Origin: Rhytidiadelphus loreus
Lineage: Eukaryota > Streptophyta > Bryopsida > Hypnales > Hylocomiaceae
Direction of reading: 5' to 3'
NCBI GenBank assembly: GCA_947034895.1
Contig: OX344762.1
Location: 20,750,760-20,814,759, forward strand
Length of the DNA: 64,000 bases
This document shows positions 22,831 through 33,955 of this stretch, piece by piece. Below the pieces are notes generated by a model. That model did not search any database, was not told the origin of the DNA, and was given only the letters and a program-made list of their open reading frames with translations. The translations under genes were made by a program, and so were the position numbers. Numbering within the stretch: the first letter of the stretch is position 1; each line of letters opens with the position of its first letter.

Positions 22831-25800
22831 TCGAAAACCCTTGCATATTTTCGAACACGGAAGGAATTTATTCCAGGATTCGAAAGGGTATTATTATGAC
22901 GTACTCCAGAGACTCCCTAACAGCCTAACTTTGAGAGAATACGAGTTCCATCACGTACTCAGAGGGTGATCGTCGAGTACAACAAGAGTTACGTGACGTC
23001 TAGTTAACTCTGACCGGGGAAGAATAAAGAAGACTACATGAGTGTGTGGATTATTATTCACTTATTCTCTGCCTGGTGCCCGATCCGTATATATGATGCT
23101 AAAGGTCAGGTTAAGGAGTTTTTATTAAGGGGATCAATTAAATCAGCAGTAATAAACTAGCTACTGTAGTCAAAGGTGGAACAGTGCGTGTAAGTCTTTG
23201 GTCAAAGGAACCCCGGCCCTCCTTCACTCCCGGAAAGGACTGCCCCTGCATGTGTGAAGCGGGAAACGAGGGCATCTCCGCTGTCGGCACTTGCAAGCTG
23301 GTACTCACATTTCTTCTGCTCCTAATTGAATGCTTTGACTGGGAAACTCAGATAGAGAGTTATTTATGTTCCCCAAAGCTATATTAGCCTGCCTGGTTGT
23401 ACGTGAGCGGTAATATTAACCTCTTGTGCGATCGTTGAAACGGCGGATTTCAAGTGAAATTGGCGCAGGTTCGATCAGTCACCTCAGATACATGTATACG
23501 TGTCCTAGTTTTCAGAGCGAGCTCTGCGCACTTGAACGTCACAATCTTGGCGCTCTGAAACACGATTACGACCATTAAAGAATAGTAATATAGAACTCAC
23601 CTACAGGATATTTTAACTTGGTTTTCATTGAGGGCCGGACTGACTGAACCGGCGTGTAATGTCACAGATGCTGACGGATCACTGAGAAAGTCAATACACG
23701 ACTGTTGACTCAGGAGAGAGAAAAACCAGTTTTTCCATACGCAAATCTGTACACGATCCTGGGGAAGTTGTACAAACAGTTGTACAAGTTGTACGTACAA
23801 TGAACGATCGTGGATGAACCTACGTATGGAAGCTACTTCGGCTTTATTTCTACCAGTGGATGCAGAGGAAAGTAATTAGTGCTGGTTAGCTAACATATCC
23901 TCACCAATCTGCAATCAGCGATACAACTGCCAAATGAATTATTCATGTGAATGCGAAATTTGTTCAATCAGCAATGAATTAAATGAAGAGTTTAGAACTT
24001 CACTGATAGTGTGATTCCCGGCCTCATAGACATGCACAAGGGAATCGATGCACTCTCTCGAAGGTTCGATTTGTGAGCATCTGATCTTCAAGTGCTTCCC
24101 GTAAAGTAGAGTGGCAAGCTTGTTGGACCGACATATATGAGCAGTGCATGCCTTCGGAATTGATTGCTGCTGATGTTTGGTTTACTCTTTTGATGTTAAA
24201 TTTCGTGCATGACCGCACCGAAGGTTATGGCAGATATGGAGGGTGGGGCACACTGAACTTTAGACGGTGTTGCTGCCACCATACCGTAGATCTAGCTAGC
24301 GGCAGCTAGCAATGATCAGACATTCAGACTCAAAAAGAAAGTGCACCTCTCCCATCCATGATGCCTGCTATTCGGTCAATTATAGCAATCTGTGTCTACG
24401 TACTTCTGACGGCAGTCGATGGGGTTCAGGATTCAACTCCGATTCAGTCAGTCCAGTTGCTAGCTAGCTAGCTCTGTAGCTCCCTCCTACTCGCTCCTCT
24501 TGACCCAGGCAGGCGAGCTTTGATTGATTTGACTCGCCTTTTCTCTTTGACAATGGGCAATTGGGCAGCCAGGCATCTCAAAAGTGAACCCTGCATGCAG
24601 CTTGGGGATCTTAACTACTGCAGGCACCAGGATTTGGGCAGGATTTACAGATAATTTATGCTGCGGTTGAGTGCCGGTTCCCGTGACAGGGGATTCTTCA
24701 AGTCATGTACTCATGTGTGGTTTCGTGATTACTTTATTACTGTCGGCAATGACTGGGAATCAGACATGGATTCTGCTGTTGCGTGCTTTTTGAGGAGCTT
24801 GCGTTCCTAGGGGAAATGAAAGAATTATGCACGAAGGATCGTCAATGATTTCCTTTGGGAAAAAAACCCATCATTCAATACTGTAGTTAGTTCATCCAAT
24901 TTAGTCAATCACTGGAGAGTGAATTTTGTTGAGTGTGGTTTGAAAAGTCACTCATTGTATGCTTTGATTTGTAACTCCTCTTTGTAAATTGTTACCCGTC
25001 ATTGGTCCACACTGAATAGTCAAATGGATTGCCAATTCTTTTTCTAGATTGCATTTTGTTCAACTCTGTGCTTTGGGGGAGTGACAATCAATTTTTGTTA
25101 CATACATCTAAGTGGCTTCTTCCAATCCCGAAAATTGGAGTATTTGACTGCCCTACTCTTGCAAGTTGCAACTCCAAACCCAACTTGTGAGTTGCAACTC
25201 GGAACCAAAATGAAACCAAGAACGAGAGGATTTTTTGTACCTCGTACGTTGAATTAATCGGTTGTTAAAATGTATTTGATCTTTTGCTATTTGCCATTGT
25301 TTGCTTTTGTTGAAAGTCAAACACTTGACAACGAGTCAACACTACATTTAGTCCCATTATTAGTCCCATGATTAGGTCCATGCCTCTAAATTTTGGATTT
25401 AGGAAAAAAAAACATCAAATACACCATGAGTCCATGACTTTTCAAATACCTCTAGCTAGAGTCTATTGCACTGCTGTACAGTACAGGTATGCCTTTCTGA
25501 TGGTCTGTTGCAGTCTTGCAGATACAGGCATGTCCTGGAGTACAGGAGCACGACTGCACAATTCAAAGCGTGCAGCTCTATCTGGCCATTCAAAGCGTGC
25601 AGATTTCAAAGTTCAAACCAACTGACAACCGAAGACTCGGAAACGGAAGAAGACTTCTCAGTCCTAGCCTCAAGGCAGAAATTAAAACAATCATCAAACC
25701 AAACTCCCTAGCTAGAGTAGCCTGTCTTTATATTTTGTAATTTTTGATGCTGAACTCGATCCAAAGGCGACAAAATTCAGCTTTGTTCCGAGCTGCACGT

Positions 25801-26658
25801 TTATGGTAGTGGAAGAAGAGTTCTGGTAAGAACATAATTAGATAATAAGTTAGTACCAACAGTAGATCCCAGGAATCGCGACAACAGTCGTCCGAACTCC
25901 GAACCTCCTATTTTTGCTTGTTTGGAAAGTCATGAGCTAGTTTATCACCATTTGAACTGGATACCACTTGCTCTTTATATCGACTGTCTCCAGGCCTTGC
26001 ATGGTTGCGACTGACTTGCAGCGAAAAGAAAAATCAATGGAATACTGCCAACATTGGGTTTGAGTGGGTTGTATCCTCTTTTTCTTGCAATTCTTACTCT
26101 TTGCCAAATGAAAAGAAAAAATCAATTGCAGGCAAAAGATTAAGAAAAAAAAAGAAAAGAAGAAAGGATATGGCCTGATGGAGGGGCAAGTGAGAAAGGG
26201 AATAAGAAAAACTCTCTCTTGCAATTGAATTTGAATGTTCAGTTTGTGTCCAAAAATAAATAAATGGATGTATTGAACCATTATTCTCAAAATGGCTCTT
26301 GAAAAACGTCTTGGCAGGGAATATGTGACAAGAAATAGTACAGATCTTTAACATCTTTTTGCAATCAGGCAATCACCCGTTACCAATGTGTTCATAACAA
26401 AAATAAAAATGTGAATGAACCTCTCAAAGTATCATCCATTCCACATGTCTAAACTCTAAAGTGTAAGTGTAATGATATCGATAACACTATGTTTAAATTG
26501 CCAATTTTTCATAGTCTAATGATATAACTTTTATGTATTGAAATTGAGTACATTGAGACAAACAACTGCTAATTCTAAAATAACAAGAATACATTAAAAA
26601 CAATGTTGACTTTCCTTTTCCCAACAAAGTATAGTAAATTAGTAATTGTATAATTTAT
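25801..26658. other. No recognisable feature
   Basis: Return to AT-rich sequence. The minus-strand open frames at 25937-26372 are low-complexity (Phe/Leu/Ser) and not recognisable. Confidence 0.5.
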
Positions 26659-26955
26659 AGGCAATTTTGTTAAAATGGCAGTATTCCATATGCCATTTTT
26701 AAACCGCCCAGTCTGAACAGTGAAAGTAACATTTAGGACAGGTGTAGATTTCAAAAATATTTGACTTGTATAGATTTTAGATCCTACAATCTAAATTGTA
26801 AAAGTGACATCCAAAACAAGTATAGATTTAAAACATTTAAAAAATGTGTAGATTTAAAACATCTAAGACATTTGTACATTTCAAACCAGTTGTCTAGTCT
26901 CAACCATAAAAACTACCAAAGTAGCGGAATGGTGCCACTTTCAACGAAATTGCTC
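26659..26955. mobile_element. GGGCAATTTCG-ended foldback MITE, copy 1
   Basis: Ends are AGGCAATTTTGTTAAAATGG and, inverted, GAGCAATTTCGTTGAAAGTG. The interior repeats the phrase 'gtagattt(t)a..catcta(a)ga', as in copies at 60483-60869 and 61364-61681. A shorter relative is at 57844-58085. No coding sequence. Superfamily unknown. Confidence 0.7.
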
Positions 26956-27066
26956 ATTTTTGTAACAATGAGGTGATTGCAAGAAAGACTAAACAATTTT
27001 GGTAGCATTCTGCCAAAACTTTCATTTTTTGCGCTTAGTACTATAAGTGCTACCAGGGTTGCTAGT

Positions 27067-27112
27067 GTGCGAGCTTGTGAGCATGAGCCTGTGAGCTTGT
27101 GAGCCTGTGAGC
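27067..27112. repeat. GTGAGCNT short tandem repeat
   Basis: Reads 'gcgagcttgtgagcatgagc' and then 'ctgtgagcttgtgagcctgt'. It appears in inverted orientation at 33278-33345 within the opposite terminus of the same element. Confidence 0.8.
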
Positions 27113-27825
27113 GGGAAATTTTTTTGTAGTATAAACAAGTTGGAACCTATAACCGTGGGTTTATTACATTATAAATTTCAGGAAATGTGAAGTCATTTTA
27201 ATGAAATTTGATTCACTTGCAAATGTATTTTGAAGGTATTTTTTGCCACAAGCAAATGCAGTCATTTTTTATAGACATCATGATGCAAAAAATCCAAATG
27301 AAAATAGCAAATGTCCAAGATGTAGCCATAAAACACACAAATACACTCATAATTCTAAAATCTACGTATTATAGTTTGGCTCAAGAGATATGTCAATCTC
27401 AAAAGTCTAAATCATAGTGGTCTTGATTATAGAACCCTCAATTGTTGATGGCTTTAAAGTCTCTCTATCCTTGGAGGCACTACCATCTATAAATCCAAAA
27501 TTTTCAAAGTATAAGTATCTTTATGGCGTTTTGGTTTAGAGCAGCCAAAGTCTGCAAATGCTGATGCCATCTACTCAACAGACACGGGAAGATGAAAATT
27601 CTTCTCTAAAGTGAAGATAAGACTTTGTGCCTTCATCATCTCATCTATTGATGTCAATTTTATATGGCTACAAATAGATGTAAAACAATGTTAAGCTTAC
27701 AAAATTTAAAACTTGACATGAAAAAAAAAGATACAAAAAATTGCTAGTTTACTGACAAAATTTTGACTTCTAAGCTAACTTAAGAGGTGCCATAGTCATA
27801 GTGTCTAGATCTTGGGATATTGCAA

Positions 27826-30620
27826 CTGGTAGTGGCGGTCATGTTATTGCTACAATCGAGGTGCATTTCCTCATAGGTTTGACGATGGCGTGAAAAAGAT
27901 CCTTGTCCTCCTCCAATGCCACAATGTGGTAGCCTATATTATAACAAACAATAATAGAGACACTTGAAATTAATATCATATACATTAGTTCAAAGATTCA
28001 CTTTACAAATTAGACTTAGAATCCATAATAATTCAATTCAATAGTCACTTATAGTTGCGATGCAATCTAAAACTCTAAAGTGTGTGCGAGCCTCTTTTAA
28101 AAATTTAAGACCGTGAGCAGAGTTCCCACCATGACTACTTAATCATCTTCAAGTACAACTTGGTGGACTTTTGCTTAGCTCTCAATTTCATGGCATTTGC
28201 AATGATGAGTTTAGGATTCCTCTTCAAACGGGATTGTCTCATTACACTTTCATTTTGTAGCATCTGTTGCAAGTACAATCTGTTATTGCACGATTCAAGT
28301 GACTTTTCAATTAGAAAATAATATAAATGAATCAAACTACAAACTACAAAATAATAATTTGAATAACAACAATCCTACATAATCCAAATCTCACTTGGAA
28401 CATGAAAGTCATAAAAATATCAATTGACACCAAGTGTCAAGTTTTTCTAGATGTATGGAAAACATATTTCTTCACCTCTAATGGCCTCAACATCTTTATA
28501 AACTTGGACAAGGATAGAAGGTTGTACCTTTGTACTCAATGCAATATGTGAATCAAGTTGGTCTTTTTATGGAAGTCCTCAATGGATTTGGATTTCAAAT
28601 GTGGTGATGAAAAATCTTTTCATATATCTTGAATAACAAATACATTGTAGAATGAATAAAACCCAAAATTGATTGGATGGGTTTGCAAAAGAAGTCACTC
28701 ACTGGTTTATGCCATCCATGACCTGCATGATCAATTCAATCTTGTCTTTAGTATTGAGAACAATGTAATTTGTTGTAATGTGCCAAAACCTCTTATTGAA
28801 TGAAGTCTAGAAATATGACTCATCCACACCAGTAGACAATGATTTCCGTTCCACACAAAGAACTTTGACTTCCTCAAAAAATAGAATGGAGCATGACCTC
28901 AGTAGCTTTCTTAGTTGACTTGTTACTAGATATCTCATAGTTTGCATTTGACGAAATCATTGTTATGATGGACTTGCCACATTTGCAACAAGAACTATGT
29001 TATGATGCACCTTTGAGGTTGAAGCTTGACCCACATCTCCTCCCTACACTTGAACAACTAAATCTACACGAGACAACAAGACAATGTTAACAATTGAACT
29101 TTACACAAGAAAAACAAAAATTTTACAAAGAATAAAATTAAATGTATAATTCTTAACAAAAAAATTATAAGAAATTATAAAACAAAATCTCTGAGCTATG
29201 GTTCTCATCAAATAATCTTAGTAGCCCAAAAAAAAAAAATTATTTTTTATTTTTTTATTTTTTTTCCCAAGCTAGGGGGTCTGGCTGTTAGCTTGAAAAC
29301 CTCAGTCGGACCCAACTGGGGTTTCCGAGCTACCTGGTGGTACCCCCATTTTTGGTACAAAAGAAAAAATTTGAAAAAAAAAAAAAAAAAAAATTCTTTG
29401 ACCGAAAATAGGGGGTCCGGCTGGTAGCTCGAAAACCTCAGTCGGACCCGACTGGGGTTTCCGAGCTACCTGATGGTACCCCCATTTTTGGTACCAAAAA
29501 AGAATATGAATAATTTTTTTTTTTTTTTTTTTTTTTCCGACCAAAAATAGGGGGTCTGGCTGTTAGCTTGAAAACCTCAGTCGGACCCAACTGGGGTTTT
29601 CGAGCTACCTGGTGGTACCCCCATTTTTGGTACAAAAAAAAAAAAATTTTAAAGAATTTTTTTTTTTTTTGCTTTGACTGAAAATAGGGGGTTCATCTGA
29701 TAGCTCGAAAACCTTAGTTGGACCCGACTGGGGTTTTCGAGCTACTTGGTGGTACCCCTGTTTTTGGTACCCGAAAGAAAAAATTTGAAAAAAAATAAAT
29801 TATTATTATTATTATTATTATTTGTTTGTTTGACCAAAAGTACGAGGTCTGGCTATTAGCTCGAAAACCTCAATCGGGTGTAAGGTAGTAGTGTTTAAAT
29901 CAAGGTTGTTTGTCAATGCTGAATGGGGTGTTTGTTTTGGGTACAATGACAAACTTTGACCTTTTTTCATCTCCACAGATTGTTTGTGAACAATAGTCCT
30001 ACATCTTTTAATCTCCCTTCCCAAAATTTGAATATTTCATTCTAGTTTGAGCTATTGTATTTCAATGTCTTGATATAAGTCTACACCTTTGATTACCTTC
30101 TCTAAATTAGACTTGAATATTGAATTACAACCATCCAACTTTCTTTCAAGATAATGCATGTATGTTGCCTCTGACTTTTTATGCTCAACATAGCCTTTAG
30201 AAATTCAAATAGCTTGTTCATGAATTAGCAATGCAATAGTGAGTTGCAAGAAAATATTGTTAATCCATTACAAAATTCAAACAATGGAAACAATCCAAAT
30301 TAACACTCTTGGAAAACTAGAACAAGTAAATATAAAAACCTACCTGCATCATCTATTCGAGTATTGCCTTTGCAACTTTCTAAAACTCTAGTTGGAGTTG
30401 TACTACCTTCTTTGCATTTTCTTTTATTGTATTAGTACGACAATCATCCATGTTAAATTTTAATTTAAGAAGCTTACTTGTGATTTTTATACTCTACTTC
30501 TATGGCTCCATGCATTTAATTTTACTTGTGGCAATCACAAGAATCTCACTTTCAAGTTCAGCAACATTCCAAACTAGATCTAAATCACTTTGCAACACCT
30601 AGTAATGAAAAAGATTGTTA
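27826..30620 (-). pseudogene. Decayed multi-exon gene, unrecognised, coiled-coil rich
   Basis: Minus-strand coding-like blocks alternate with AT-rich spacers, as in a decayed intron-containing gene. From 5': about 30620-30480 (containing VLQSDLDLVWNVAELESEIL), about 30220-30040 (SEATYMHYLERKLDGCNSIF and a heptad-like continuation, probably coiled coil), 30024-29880 (MGREIKRCRTIVHKQS), about 29020-28680 (CCKCGKS; NKRFWHITTNYIVLNTKDKI), 28335-28135 (basic, MLQNESVMRQSRLKRNPKLI) and about 27940-27830. The last block follows an acceptor-like TATAG and reads YHIVALEEDKDLFHAIVKPM. That resembles the final block of DNA-methylase-like domains in tone only; no catalytic DPPY motif was seen. Multiple stops break all blocks. 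I do not name a function. Confidence 0.3.
29273..29880. repeat. Tandem array of palindromic hairpins (4 full units and 1 half)
   Basis: Units at about 29273-29357, 29405-29489, 29543-29628, 29681-29765 and a half unit at 29837-29880, spaced 135-155 bp apart. Each folds on itself: TAGGGGGT ... GGTAGCTCGAAAACCTCAGT / ACTGGGGTTTCCGAGCTACC ... GTACCCCCA. Units are separated by long A or T runs. The array sits within a spacer of the decayed minus-strand gene. Confidence 0.9.
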
Positions 30621-30725
30621 AAAAGATCACAAGACCTAGCCCTGCTTGGCATAACCTTTATTTCCTTTTTTATTACCATAATTGCTCCCATACTACAAAA
30701 GCTAACTCCGCATCGTTGGGATGTA

Positions 30726-30881
30726 AGGTAACTTAGCCTATGACAGGCCAACTTTGAACCAACCTAATGTAGGTGGAAAAATTCTTGTGAAGTAAATTTT
30801 AGAAGATACATGTATAGCTAAAGAATTTTCGGTCCTACATTAAGTTGATCTAAAGTTGGCTTGTCATAAGTTGAGTTATCT
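30726..30881. mobile_element. TA-flanked foldback MITE (Stowaway/mariner type), copy 1
   Basis: TA on each side (30724-30725 and 30882-30883). Ends are AGGTAACTTAGCC and, inverted, AGATAACTCAAC. Nearly the whole element folds: GGCCAACTTTGAACCAACCT pairs with AAGTTGATCTAAAGTTGGC. It is related to 49807-49964. Confidence 0.75.
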
Positions 30882-31279
30882 TACAACAATTATGGTTGCC
30901 ACTCAAAGTTGTTATATCCCCATTAGTAGATTTGAAAGCCAAAACATTAGTTGTTGCACTTGATAAGTTTTTCTAAAGTGGTTGTCCAAGCTGTCAATGT
31001 CTAATTAACCTTCTTCTTTTCACATTTGTAATGTAGCCCTTTACCAACCAAACAACAAATTTGTCATTGGTAACCTACTTAAATCCATAAATTTTAGAGT
31101 ATAACAGTACAAGACTATATGGAAACAAAATTTGCATCAAGATTCAACAATATATAGGTTGTGTTCAATTTGGAGCACTTTCCAAACACGTCCTCAACAT
31201 TTGCGTCGGTGATGAAGGCAATATTTTCAGCAAACGTAAGATTAAGTCCTCTACTACTTAATGGTAGTACTAGTATGTG

Positions 31280-31560
31280 AGCCTACAAGCCTTGAATCTA
31301 GACACATAGATACTCTACAACTATTGGAGATGTTTATAATATACATACTTATAATATAAACATCCTATAACTATGGTCAAGAAGGTGCTTGTATAATAGA
31401 CACCTACAAAATAACTAGGCACCTATTATGTAAATATCCTATAACCATAAAAGGTGCTTATAACATAGGTACCTACAACATTGACACCTATAATATAAAC
31501 ATCCTATAACTATGAAAGGTGTCTAAAATATAGGAGCTTAGGCTTCTATATTCATGAACT
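31280..31560. repeat. Degenerate repeats of 'aacatcctataactat' type
   Basis: Phrases 'aaacatcctataactat', 'ggcacctattatgtaaatat' and 'gacacctataatataaacat' recur with irregular spacing. Low-complexity satellite-like sequence. Confidence 0.6.
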
Positions 31561-32479
31561 CGAGATCCCTAGGCTCACATAATAGCAATTGAATGTGCTC
31601 TACTACCTATTATAACCCCCTTTTTTCTTAAAAAAAACTTCTTTATCTATGCATTGTGAAAGGCAATTTCTTCTTTACATTGATTGGGACAAGCCTGAGT
31701 TGAGATGAAGAATACTGTTGCAACATGTTGGCTTTCGTCTGCAAGAACATATTACTTTGTCCCCACGTCGAGTGTTCAATATGTTTAACGTATTCGAAAG
31801 TATATTGTATGATCAACTACCTCTACATGATGCAAATGTGTATCTAACAGTCCGAAACAATTGAACGATATGGCAAATTGCAAATGCACCAACTACAAAA
31901 CAACATAACAAGTGGAAGAGTGCTGACTATGTCAAAGGAGAAATACTAGGAGTAACATTGTTGCCTTTCCCAGGACTAGGTACAATTGTATCACTAGAGA
32001 TTGGATTTGACCTTAATAAAAATGTGCACTGAATTACATGAGGTACATAATCCTCATGCACATGCTCAAACTTTACAAACATGGTAATTTTAGCCATTGG
32101 AGGTTGTCAAAAATACATTAATTGCAAGCACTTATACTACATATACTAGTACTTTTGCAGGATGGACATCTATGAAGATAAATTCATTCATGCACCAAAT
32201 TATATCTTCAACGAGGTGAAGCTTCTTTTAGTTAAAGTAGGGATCATCAGAATTTTAGGATAGTCTTGGCCATATTTTTTTATGTACTTCTTTTGTATTG
32301 TATTAAAATTTAGTACGATTGAAATGATTTAAAGTGTATAGAATGCAACAATCCTATGCATCCTTGAAATGTAGGAGTGTGTTTACAAAGTTAAATATTC
32401 TTAAAGAAGAAGTTATGTAATCCTAAAACCTGTAATTGTGAACCCTAATATGAAAAAGACACATGAATGTATATCCATT

Positions 32480-32790
32480 TAAAAAAAATTATTTGGTCTC
32501 TCTTTTTTATTTCAAATGTTTTGTTTGCTTTGTTTCTATTCTTTTCCTTTTATTCTTTTTTCAATCATTATTTTTCATTTTTTTTTTCATTTTTTTCATT
32601 TTTTCTTTATTGTGCTCTCATTTTTTTCCTTCATTGTCCAATTTAGGAGGCATAATTAATTTTAATATTGATTCCCTTACAATCCATTGTTTAGTCATTA
32701 CTTTTTTATTTATTAGTCTATTATTTGTTTTCCAATTTTTTTCTATTTTTTGGAAAAGATGCTTTTTTCATTTATATATATTTTTGCTTA
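32480..32790. repeat. T-rich low-complexity tract
   Basis: Strongly pyrimidine/T-biased. The long plus-strand open frame across it (32463-32810) encodes Phe-rich low-complexity sequence and is not taken as a gene. Confidence 0.7.
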
Positions 32791-33277
32791 AGTATTTATC
32801 AGTACATTAGGTTGGAATACATTTGTGAGAAGTTTATGAGACTTGAATGTCGTGGCTGAGGTTTGAATCCTATGAGGCCCCAAATTATATTGGTGAATAC
32901 AATGTCTATAATGACCTCCAAGAAAGCGTTGATGTAGAGTAGCATTAGTGGATGCTAGGTTATACTTATTATTGTGTTTGTGAGTCACATTAGCCTAATA
33001 TATTCTATTGTGTTCTTGAAATAATTTGTGAGTGCCTCGACATAAAAATTATAGTGGTTGAATTGAATATTGAATTGTATACCGCAATATGAAGTTGTTT
33101 TCTACTCGAAATGAATAGTGACAATTTTTGGAAAAAAAAATTGAAATTCACGGTTATAGGAATAACGGTCATAGGTCCTAAAATTTACTAAAAATAGTAT
33201 ATTTTCTTCTCCATTAAAATTATTTTTTCAAAAAAAATACTTTTTGGTAAAAAAGTTGAAATTTTTTAATTTCAAGG

Positions 33278-33345
33278 CTCCCCGCTCACAAGCTTCCCGC
33301 TCACAGCTCACAAGGTCGCCGCTCCAAGCTTGCACGCTAGCGTCG
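33278..33345. repeat. Inverted copy of the GTGAGC repeat
   Basis: Reads 'ccgctcacaagcttcccgct' and onward, the reverse complement type of 27067-27112. Part of the right terminus of the 26972-33454 element. Confidence 0.75.
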
Positions 33346-33783
33346 TTGCTTATAAATACTGAAATAATACTATTTGAAAAAAAAGACAGTTTGTCACAAA
33401 AAATACATAAAATTAAGTATAAATTAATAATAATTAGAAAATCTTGCAATCACCGAATGAGTCAATGATTGTGGTAGTTAGTATATTGTAAAGCAATGAA
33501 ATGAAAACTTTAAATGAATTTTCAAACTTTAGTATAGAATTGTTCAATAAATATATAGATTTTGAATATCTTATATTTTTATTTGCCTACAAGTAAAAAA
33601 TAATCTATAATTGTAATCTTGATTCTATCTATCATTCTATTTCACCAACACTACAATACATGAACTCACCAAGGTCACTCTCATGTTTGGATTGTCTACA
33701 TCTTGTGTCATCGTTATCTAAGTTTTAGAGCCATGAGTTTTGGTCTTTGAAACTATATTGTAAAACTATGATGCGACACTTGC

Positions 33784-33955
33784 AGCCTTAGTTAGCTCAA
33801 TGGCTTTGGCCTTGGTACACCAATGAGGTGGTCATGATTTCAAACCCGGGCGACATTAACAAGATGTTTATCACTATAGTCCACCCAACTGTATGGAGGA
33901 GGGGGGCAATAACTAATACTTGTCATCTAATGGGATCTGAGAATTTTTTGGAGGG
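33784..33955 (+). mobile_element. tRNA-derived SINE candidate
   Basis: It has an RNA polymerase III A box TAGCTCAATGG (33793-33803) and a near-consensus B box GATTTCAAACC (33836-33846) about 43 nt apart. It is followed by an unrelated body ending near a T-rich stretch at 33940-33955. The head does not close as a functional tRNA. Family and target duplication not determined. Confidence 0.5.

Larger units (their letters stand above)
18181..25800. other. Higher-GC island, no recognisable protein gene; contains hairpin loci
   Basis: Base composition changes visibly: many restriction-like palindromes, CG dinucleotides and fewer homopolymers than either flank. Short open frames on both strands lack family resemblance and none can be chained by splice sites into a known protein. 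The region does contain a long inverted repeat (19319-19525), three related microRNA-like hairpins (20377-22415) and an (ATT)n run. I infer a non-coding transcription unit or small-RNA locus. A TATATATA at about 19762 could be a promoter element, but this is weak. Confidence 0.45.
26972..33454 (-). mobile_element. Decayed large element with inverted termini (about 6.5 kb)
   Basis: The left end GGTGATTGCAAGA (26972) is matched by CTTGCAATCACC at 33443-33454. Inside each end the order is the same: GTACTATAAG / AGTATTTATAAG, GCTAGTGTGCGAGC / GCTAGCGTGCAAGC, then GTGAGC-rich repeats (27067-27112 and inverted 33278-33345), then 'ctataaccgtg' (27147) against 'cacggttatag' (33151). The termini are therefore homologous over about 180-300 bp. 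The interior has minus-strand coding remnants. No convincing target duplication was found; AATGA flanks both sides one base apart. The superfamily is not identified. Confidence 0.5.

Noticed and set aside
23706..23730. Possible fourth copy of the microRNA-like 3' arm (TCAGGAGAGAGAAAAACC)
   Set aside because: Only the first ten bases match and no convincing pairing arm was found nearby.
29302..29635. Minus-strand open frames repeating 'QKWGYHQVARKPQ'
   Set aside because: They are translations of the palindromic tandem array at 29273-29880, interrupted by poly-Lys from A runs. Not a plausible gene.
32463..32810. 115-codon Phe-rich open frame
   Set aside because: Low-complexity T-rich DNA. Composition explains the open frame.
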